Source: Alphaproteobacteria bacterium
Lineage (GTDB): Bacteria; Pseudomonadota; Alphaproteobacteria; Rhizobiales; Rhizobiaceae
Length of the DNA: 7,090 nt
NCBI GenBank assembly: GCA_017308345.1
Contig: JAFKFE010000252.1
Span: 1 to 7,090 of the forward strand
Reading direction: 5' to 3'
Positions 1 to 7,090 of the stretch are shown one piece after another (position 1 is the first letter of the stretch; each line of letters starts with the position of its first letter). The position numbers were made by a program, and so were the translations under genes. The notes beneath the pieces were generated by a model that did no database searches, was not told the DNA's origin, and saw only the letters and a program-made list of their open reading frames with translations.

Positions 1-456
1 ATCGCTTTCAAGAAGCGCCGCCGCCAGAATTCGCGCCGCAAGATCGGCCACCGCCAGCTTCTGACCACCGTCAGGATCTCCGAGATCCTGCTGGGTGGCG
101 CCAAGCCGTCGAAGAAGGCCGCCGCGAAGCCGGAAGCCAAGGCTGAAGTCGCCGCCGAGGCCGCTCCGAAGGAAGCCAAGGCCAAGAAGGAAGCCAAGAC
201 CGAGGCTGCAGCCGGCGAAGAGGCCAAGGCCGCGCCGCTGTTCAAGGCGCCGAAGGGCGAGCCGGACGACCTGACCGTGATCAAGGGCATCGGCCCGGTC
301 GCGGCGAAGGACCTTGCCGAGCAGGGCATCATCACCTTCGCGCAGCTCGCCAAGCTCAGCGACAAGGACGTCGCCAAGATCGACGAGCACATGCCGTTCA
401 GCGCCGACCAGATCAAGGACTGGCGCGAGCAGGCCAAGGAACTGGCGAAGAAGTAG
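1..456 (+). CDS. rplU: 50S ribosomal protein L21, 3' part, with extended C-terminal domain
   Basis: The gene is cut by the window start; 151 codons in frame 1 are visible, ending in TAG. The first 30 or so residues ([20 protein letters not shown], then VRISEIL) align with the end of classical L21, in E. coli the segment with KFRRRKHYRKQQGHRQ. L21 is a 23S rRNA-binding protein of the 50S subunit, and its core normally ends here. In this protein it continues with an Ala/Lys/Glu/Pro-rich, probably disordered linker (visible residues 35-83). A compact segment follows at about 87-151, carrying [17 protein letters not shown], which looks like a helix-hairpin-helix (GIGP hairpin), and a WREQAKEL tail. 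Similar extensions are, to my recollection, usual in rhizobial L21. The gene lies 99 nt upstream of rpmA, the standard rplU-rpmA operon. The identity is secure; the function of the tail is unknown. Confidence 0.95.
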   Translation: MAFKKRRRQNSRRKIGHRQLLTTVRISEILLGGAKPSKKAAAKPEAKAEVAAEAAPKEAKAKKEAKTEAAAGEEAKAAPLFKAPKGEPDDLTVIKGIGPVAAKDLAEQGIITFAQLAKLSDKDVAKIDEHMPFSADQIKDWREQAKELAKK

Positions 457-461
457 TTTTT

Positions 462-481
462 CCGGCGACGATCGTCGCCGG
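462..481. repeat. Perfect 20-bp palindrome between rplU and rpmA
   Basis: CCGGCGACGATCGTCGCCGG is identical to its reverse complement. As RNA it would fold into an 8-bp GC-rich stem with a GATC loop. It starts 5 nt after the rplU stop codon, separated from it by TTTTT. No T-run follows it on the plus strand, so it is not a normal intrinsic terminator. It more likely acts as a 3'-end stabilising or processing hairpin that sets the rplU/rpmA ratio, though a dyad-binding protein site is possible. Confidence 0.6.
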
Positions 482-555
482 TGCAGACTTGAAACGGAAC
501 GCGAACGCGTTCATAAGACCATTCAAGCGCCCCAGGGCGCATCGGAGTTAGTCAA

Positions 556-825
556 ATGGCACACAAGAAAGCTGGCGGTTCGTCGCGCAACGGGCGCGAT
601 TCGCACTCCAAGCGTCTCGGCGTCAAGAAGTTCGGCGGCGAAGCCGTCGTTGCCGGCAACATCATCATTCGCCAGCGCGGCACGCAATGGCATCCGGGCA
701 CCAATGTTGGCATGGGCACGGACCATACCCTTTTTGCGCTCGAGGCCGGCGCAGTCACCTTCAACAAAAAAGCCAACGGCCGAACCTACGTATCGGTGAA
801 CCCGATTACCAAAGCAGCGGAGTAG
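556..825 (+). CDS. rpmA: 50S ribosomal protein L27
   Basis: This is a complete 89-residue L27, the usual length for the family. It has the typical N-terminus [16 protein letters not shown], the core [20 protein letters not shown], then [20 protein letters not shown] and the C-terminal [12 protein letters not shown]27 sits at the 50S subunit interface, and its N-terminal tail reaches the peptidyl-transferase centre. The N-terminus begins directly with MAHKK, so there is no sign of the cleavable N-terminal extension known from Firmicutes. GGAG at 544-547 lies 8 nt upstream of the ATG and supports this start. The gene is co-oriented with rplU and is followed by hairpins and an intrinsic terminator, so it probably ends the ribosomal protein operon. 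Confidence 0.97.
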   Translation: MAHKKAGGSSRNGRDSHSKRLGVKKFGGEAVVAGNIIIRQRGTQWHPGTNVGMGTDHTLFALEAGAVTFNKKANGRTYVSVNPITKAAE

Positions 826-870
826 CCGGTTCCGCACCATAACACCGGCGCCCATCTCGGGAACCGGTGT
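826..870 (+). repeat. Two mutually exclusive hairpins after rpmA
   Basis: CCGGTTCC at 826-833 is the exact reverse complement of GGAACCGG at 860-867. Independently, ACACCGG at 842-848 is the exact reverse complement of CCGGTGT at 864-870, with a nested CCC/GGG pair (851-853 with 859-861) inside. Both pairings use 864-867, so only one can form at a time. The structure begins directly after the rpmA stop and lies 24 nt before the terminator hairpin. It may protect the mRNA 3' end or take part in a conformational switch; the function is inferred. Confidence 0.45.
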
Positions 871-893
871 CTGGCCAGGCCAGGAAAAGGATC

Positions 894-930
894 AGGAGAG
901 ATGGGCTTGCCCTCTCTCCTTTTTCATTTT
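894..930 (+). terminator. Rho-independent terminator of the rplU-rpmA operon
   Basis: AGGAGAGA (894-901) pairs perfectly with TCTCTCCT (913-920). With one bulged T (902), the stem continues as GGG (903-905) with CCC (910-912), closing a CTTG loop. The stem is followed by a run of T (920-924) and then CATTTTC. Strong stem plus T-tract is a textbook intrinsic terminator. The T-rich stretch ends only 19 nt before the ATG of the next gene, so it may also act as an attenuator for that gene. Confidence 0.85.
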
Positions 931-949
931 CTTGCCCTGGAGGACTAAA

Positions 950-1537
950 ATGGTTGCCGAAGCGGAAGATACCGAAGACGAAAGTTACGCGATCGATTGC
1001 CCGGTGCTCGCCACCGAGCGGCTGGTCATGCGCGCCCCGCGCGACAGCGACCTTGAGCAACTCGTCACGCTTGCCGACAACCGGCATGTCGCCGAAATGC
1101 TCGCCCGCATGCCGCATCCCTATGGCGAAGCCGAGGGCCGCACCTTCCTGGCCATGGCGGCGTCGCGCCGCGCCGGCATCGTCTATGCGCTGACGCTCAA
1201 GGACAGCGGCACTTTCGTCGGCTGCGCCGGCTTGAACACCACCGATCGCGGGCTGGAACTGGGCTACTGGATCGGCGAGCCCTACTGGAAGCGCGGCTAT
1301 GCCACCGAGGCGGCGCACGCCCTGGTCGACCTCGCCTTCCAGAGGACCTCGATCCAGGTGCTGCACGCCTCGACCAGGGTGATCAATCCGGCCTCGCGCC
1401 GCGTCATCCACAAATGCGGCTTCCAGTATGCCGGCCAGGGCATGCTGAACTCGATCGTCGCCGGCCAGGTGCCGGTCGAGCGCTATCGGCTGGATCGCAA
1501 GACGTGGACCAGTCTGCGCAACTGGGTGCATTTCTGA
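950..1537 (+). CDS. GNAT-family N-acetyltransferase (RimJ/RimL type)
   Basis: This 195-residue protein matches the usual length of RimJ/RimL-like acetyltransferases, which transfer acetyl from acetyl-CoA to a protein N-terminus or a small amine. The visible pattern is the N-terminal strand LATERLVMRAPRDSDLEQL (about 20-38), FVGCAGL (89-95), the acetyl-CoA-binding segment ELGYWIGEPYWKRGYATEA (103-121) and the C-terminal NPASRRVIHKCGFQ (146-159). The substrate cannot be read from sequence. The ATG at 950 has a good Shine-Dalgarno, GGAGGA at 939-944. A TTG codon at 932 is in frame but lies upstream of that Shine-Dalgarno, inside the terminator's T-rich tail, so I rejected it. From memory, acetyltransferase genes commonly sit between rpmA and obgE in rhizobia. 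The last bases of its stop codon belong to a palindromic element, so the natural C-terminus may have been altered. Confidence 0.88.
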   Translation: MVAEAEDTEDESYAIDCPVLATERLVMRAPRDSDLEQLVTLADNRHVAEMLARMPHPYGEAEGRTFLAMAASRRAGIVYALTLKDSGTFVGCAGLNTTDRGLELGYWIGEPYWKRGYATEAAHALVDLAFQRTSIQVLHASTRVINPASRRVIHKCGFQYAGQGMLNSIVAGQVPVERYRLDRKTWTSLRNWVHF

Positions 1538-1743
1538 GGTGTGCCGATATTCAGGTGAGACCGGCCTGCAAACACTGGTTTTCTGCGCTTCCGGTGCTCA
1601 CGTACTTCAGTACGCTCCGCTCCGGCCTTCGCCGACCGAAGCCCTCACAGGCGTCTCCGCTCCATGAAGGCTACGGCCGGCGTAGGCCGGTTCTCGAAAA
1701 CCAATGTTTTCGGCTCGGTCTGACCTGAATCTCAACACACCTC
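1536..1743. repeat. 208-bp palindromic intergenic element with 48-bp terminal inverted repeats
   Basis: The left arm at 1536-1583 (starting GAGGTGTG, ending TGGTTTTC) and the reverse complement of the right arm at 1696-1743 match at 39 of 48 positions without gaps. Conserved blocks are GAGGTGTG, ATTCAGGT, AGACCG, AAACA and TGGTTTTC. The 112-bp centre holds further small hairpins and no credible coding sequence. A second, shorter alternative pairing exists between GAGACCGGCCT near 1557-1567 and its near-complement GGCCGGTTCTC at 1685-1695. I see no flanking target duplication. The element sits between convergent genes, so it could serve as a two-way transcription block. It resembles a small non-autonomous element (MITE or RIME-like), but I cannot assign it to a named family. 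Confidence 0.75.
1591..1625. repeat. Hairpin core inside the palindromic element
   Basis: CCGGTGC (1591-1597) faces GCTCCGG (1619-1625) with one T/T mismatch. Inside this, CGTAC (1601-1605) pairs exactly with GTACG (1610-1614) around a TTCA loop. Related GC-rich palindromes with a GTAC core recur in intergenic regions of many Proteobacteria, as far as I recall. The 9-mer CTCCGCTCC recurs at 1655-1663, and another small hairpin, CTACG/CGTAG, lies at 1671-1685. Confidence 0.55.
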
Positions 1744-1778
1744 GGCGCCGCGCCTTGGATCGAGCTCAAAAAAGTAGC

Positions 1779-4973
<3,195 letters not shown>

Positions 4974-5007
4974 AACATCGGCCGACGGCCAAGCGGAGGG
5001 ATGAAAC

Positions 5008-6294
5008 ATGCTGAAGCTGCATGAAAAATCAGGCGAAGACACCGTGGCGCTGATGGCCGATATCGGCCGCCGCGCCCGCGCCGCCGCGCGACCGTTGGCC
5101 GTCGCTTCCACCAAGGCCCAGAACGACGCGCTCGCCGCCATGGCCGACGCCATCCTGCGCAACGAGCAGGCCATCCTCGACGCCAACGCCATCGACATGT
5201 CGAATGGCGAGGAGGCCGGGCTGTCCGGTTCCTTCATGGACCGGCTTAAGCTGACGCCGTCGCGCATCAAGGCGATGGCCGACGGTATCCGCGAGATCGC
5301 CGCGCTCAAGGATCCGGTCGGCGACCTCATCGCCGAATGGGACCGGCCGAACGGGCTGCATATCGAGCGCGTGCGCACGCCGCTCGGCGTCATCGGCGTC
5401 ATCTATGAGAGCCGGCCGAACGTGACGGCGGATGCCGGCGCGCTTTGCCTCAAGGCCGGCAATCCGGTGATCTTGCGCGGCGGTTCGGATTCGATCAACT
5501 CGTCATCGGCGATCCATGCCTGCATGGTCGAGGGGCTGAAGGCAGCCGGCCTGCCGCAGGATGCCATCCAGCTGGTGCCGACCACCGACCGCGCCGCCGT
5601 CGGCGAGATGCTGAAAGGGCTTTCCGGCAATCTCGACGTCATCATCCCGCGCGGCGGCAAAAGCCTGGTCGGGCGCGTGCAGAACGAGGCCCGTGTGCCG
5701 GTCTTCGCGCATCTCGAAGGCATCTGCCATCTCTATATCGACCGCTCGGCCAAGCTCGACATGGCGGTGAAGATCGCGGTCAACGCCAAGATGCGGCGCA
5801 CCGGCGTCTGTGGCGCCGCCGAGACCTTGCTGGTCGATCGAGCGGTGGCCGCCACGCATCTGGTGCCGATCCTGGAAGCGTTGCGCGCCGCCGGCTGCGA
5901 GATCCATGCCGACGCCGAGGTGATGAAAGTTTTCGCCGACGCCAGCCCGGCGACCGACGCCGACTGGGTGACGGAATATCTCGACGCCATCATCGCGGTG
6001 AAGCTGGTCGACGGCGTCGCCGGCGCGATCGAGCATATCGAGACCTTCTCCTCGCACCACACCGAGGCGATCATCGCCGAGGACGCGCGGGCGGTCGAAA
6101 GATTCTTCAACGAGATCGACTCGGCGATCCTCCTGCACAATGCCTCGACGCAGTTCGCCGATGGCGGCGAGTTCGGCATGGGCGCCGAAATCGGCATCGC
6201 CACCGGCAAGATGCACGCGCGCGGGCCGGTCGGCGTCGAGCAACTCACCTCGTTCAAGTACCGCGTGCGCGGATCGGGACAGGTGAGGCCTTGA
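5008..6294 (+). CDS. proA: Gamma-glutamyl phosphate reductase
   Basis: ProA reduces gamma-glutamyl phosphate with NADPH to glutamate-5-semialdehyde, which cyclises spontaneously on the way to proline. The 428-residue protein has the aldehyde-dehydrogenase-like fold: [18 protein letters not shown] (126-143), [14 protein letters not shown] (147-160), [10 protein letters not shown] (212-221) and [11 protein letters not shown] (235-245). The likely catalytic cysteine is Cys268 in [12 protein letters not shown]. The region [19 protein letters not shown] (337-355) fits the known ProA signature. The Shine-Dalgarno GGAGGG (4995-5000) is 7 nt before the chosen ATG; another ATG at 5001 is out of frame and too close to it. 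ProA acts directly on the unstable product of ProB, and the adjacency of the two genes fits that. Confidence 0.97.
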   Translation: MLKLHEKSGEDTVALMADIGRRARAAARPLAVASTKAQNDALAAMADAILRNEQAILDANAIDMSNGEEAGLSGSFMDRLKLTPSRIKAMADGIREIAALKDPVGDLIAEWDRPNGLHIERVRTPLGVIGVIYESRPNVTADAGALCLKAGNPVILRGGSDSINSSSAIHACMVEGLKAAGLPQDAIQLVPTTDRAAVGEMLKGLSGNLDVIIPRGGKSLVGRVQNEARVPVFAHLEGICHLYIDRSAKLDMAVKIAVNAKMRRTGVCGAAETLLVDRAVAATHLVPILEALRAAGCEIHADAEVMKVFADASPATDADWVTEYLDAIIAVKLVDGVAGAIEHIETFSSHHTEAIIAEDARAVERFFNEIDSAILLHNASTQFADGGEFGMGAEIGIATGKMHARGPVGVEQLTSFKYRVRGSGQVRP

Positions 6295-6310
6295 CCTTTT
6301 TCGCCCGGAA

Positions 6311-6325
6311 GGCCTGAGGGAGGCC
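6311..6325 (+). promoter_or_regulatory. Small hairpin holding the nadD ribosome binding site
   Basis: GGCCT (6311-6315) pairs with AGGCC (6321-6325) around a GAGGG loop. The nadD Shine-Dalgarno GGGAGG (6318-6323) is partly in the loop and partly in the stem. This could slightly lower or regulate initiation, but a 5-bp stem is modest and may be chance. Confidence 0.3.
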
Positions 6326-6332
6326 AAGGCGA

Positions 6333-6965
6333 ATGCTTTCGCAAGCCGAGCAGCCTGTCCCGGCCCGCTACTTTCGAATGCCGCACGCCGCCAAGGGCTT
6401 GACCGTGGGGCTGTTCGGCGGCTCGTTCAATCCGCCGCATGCCGGCCATGCGCTGGTCGCCGAGATAGCGCTCCGGCGTCTGGCGCTCGACCAGCTGTGG
6501 TGGATGGTGACGCCCGGCAATCCGCTGAAAAGCGCGCGCGAACTGGCGCCGCTCGCCGAGCGCATCGAGCTTTCCGAAAGGATCGCCAGGAATCCCAGGA
6601 TCAAGGTGACCGCTTTCGAGGCGGCGCATCATGTGCGCTACACCGCCGACACGCTGGCGCTGGTCAAGGCGCGCAATCCGGGCGTCGATTTCGTCTGGAT
6701 CATGGGCGCGGACAGCTTGCGCGACTTCCACCGCTGGCAGCGCTGGCGCGAGATCGTGCTGACTTTCCCGATCGCGGTCATCGATCGCCCGGGCGCCACG
6801 CTCTCCTTCCTGTCCTCGGTGGTCGCCAAGACCTTCGACTACGCCCGTATCGACGAGGGCGACGCGCCGCTGCTTGCCCGCATGCAGGCGCCGGCCTGGA
6901 CCTTCATCCACGGGCCGCGCTCGTCGCTGTCGTCCACCGCGATCCGCAAGGCGGCGAAAGGGTGA
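6333..6965 (+). CDS. nadD: Nicotinate-nucleotide adenylyltransferase
   Basis: NadD joins nicotinate mononucleotide to AMP from ATP, giving nicotinate adenine dinucleotide, the direct precursor of NAD. The 210-residue protein carries the nucleotidyltransferase motif GLFGGSFNPPHAGH (26-39, the HxGH type), the substrate-side segments WWMVTPGNPLK (56-66) and WIMGADSLRDFHRW (122-135), and the ATP-binding SSTAIR (200-205). The ATG at 6333 has GGGAGG at 6318-6323, 9 nt upstream. An internal ATG at 6378 (MPHAAKGLTVG) would remove 15 non-conserved residues but has no good Shine-Dalgarno. The gene lies 38 nt after proA, the usual rhizobial order, and its TGA overlaps the next start by 4 nt. Confidence 0.95.
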   Translation: MLSQAEQPVPARYFRMPHAAKGLTVGLFGGSFNPPHAGHALVAEIALRRLALDQLWWMVTPGNPLKSARELAPLAERIELSERIARNPRIKVTAFEAAHHVRYTADTLALVKARNPGVDFVWIMGADSLRDFHRWQRWREIVLTFPIAVIDRPGATLSFLSSVVAKTFDYARIDEGDAPLLARMQAPAWTFIHGPRSSLSSTAIRKAAKG

Positions 6966-7090
6966 TCGATCCGAAGCTGCCCGCCGTTCATGCTTTCTGG
7001 ATCGGCGGGCCGCTGGGACCGATGCATGCCGCCTGCCTCAAGTCGTTCGTCCGCATTGGCCACCGTACGGTGCTGCATGCCTATGACGAT
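6962..7090 (+). CDS. Probable DXD-type glycosyltransferase, 5' part
   Basis: A GTG start at 6962 overlaps the nadD stop as GTGA and opens a frame that runs off the window after 43 codons. The visible product begins MIDPKLPAVHAFWIGGPLGP, then contains HAACLKSFVRIGH and VLHAYDD. The pattern of an early W-I-G, a Cys-x-x-Ser/Lys-Ser helix and a final strand with aromatic-Asp resembles the N-terminus of glycosyltransferases with a DXD sugar-binding region (capsule or lipopolysaccharide related). The DXD motif itself would lie beyond the window. G-rich bases AAGGCGG and AAAGGG upstream may act as ribosome binding site. The start is probable; the family is a moderate guess from a short N-terminus. 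Confidence 0.5.
   Translation, partial: MIDPKLPAVHAFWIGGPLGPMHAACLKSFVRIGHRTVLHAYDD

Noticed and set aside
462..481. Palindrome as an intrinsic terminator of rplU
   Set aside because: No T-run follows on the plus strand, and the T-run present lies before the stem; rpmA needs to be co-transcribed.
1414..1728. 104-codon plus-strand frame running from the GNAT gene into the palindromic element
   Set aside because: It overlaps the GNAT coding sequence in another frame, has no ribosome binding site and is made of repeat sequence.
5001..5024. Seven-codon ORF (ATG at 5001) overlapping the proA start
   Set aside because: The Shine-Dalgarno GGAGGG ends directly at this ATG, so spacing is zero; the spacing fits the proA ATG at 5008.

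Overview
The window reads as a stretch of ordinary chromosome from a high-GC alphaproteobacterium of the order Hyphomicrobiales, most probably Mesorhizobium or a close relative. The grounds are the gene order rplU-rpmA-(acetyltransferase)-obgE-proB-proA-nadD, the strong bias to G or C at third codon positions, a ribosomal protein L21 with a long Ala/Lys/Glu-rich tail, and the style of the intergenic palindromes. The genus is inferred from recall and was not tested by a search.

Layout: the window opens inside rplU (L21) on the plus strand, followed by a perfect 20-bp palindrome and a complete rpmA (L27). After rpmA come two mutually exclusive hairpins and a strong intrinsic terminator, then a RimJ/RimL-type GNAT acetyltransferase. 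Its stop codon runs into a 208-bp palindromic element with 48-bp imperfect terminal inverted repeats (1536-1743). Beyond the element lies a minus-strand endonuclease/exonuclease/phosphatase-family gene, convergent with the GNAT gene. A 157-bp divergent intergenic region separates it from a tightly packed plus-strand run: obgE, proB (4-nt ATGA overlap), proA (34-nt gap), nadD (38-nt gap) and the first 43 codons of a probable DXD-type glycosyltransferase (4-nt GTGA overlap).

Function: rplU and rpmA make 50S subunit proteins, and obgE encodes a GTPase of late 50S assembly. proB and proA catalyse the first two steps of proline synthesis from glutamate. nadD makes the NAD(P) dinucleotide precursor. 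The spacing suggests that obgE to the glycosyltransferase is one transcription unit, probably starting in the 2643-2799 region.

I found no defence system, CRISPR array, transposase gene, tRNA or phage gene. The features that go beyond housekeeping are the 208-bp inverted-repeat element, the helix-hairpin-helix-like tail on L21, the terminator placed directly before the GNAT ribosome binding site, a 10-codon leader ORF overlapping the obgE start, the non-canonical G4 motif in Obg, and the glycosyltransferase-like gene directly after nadD.
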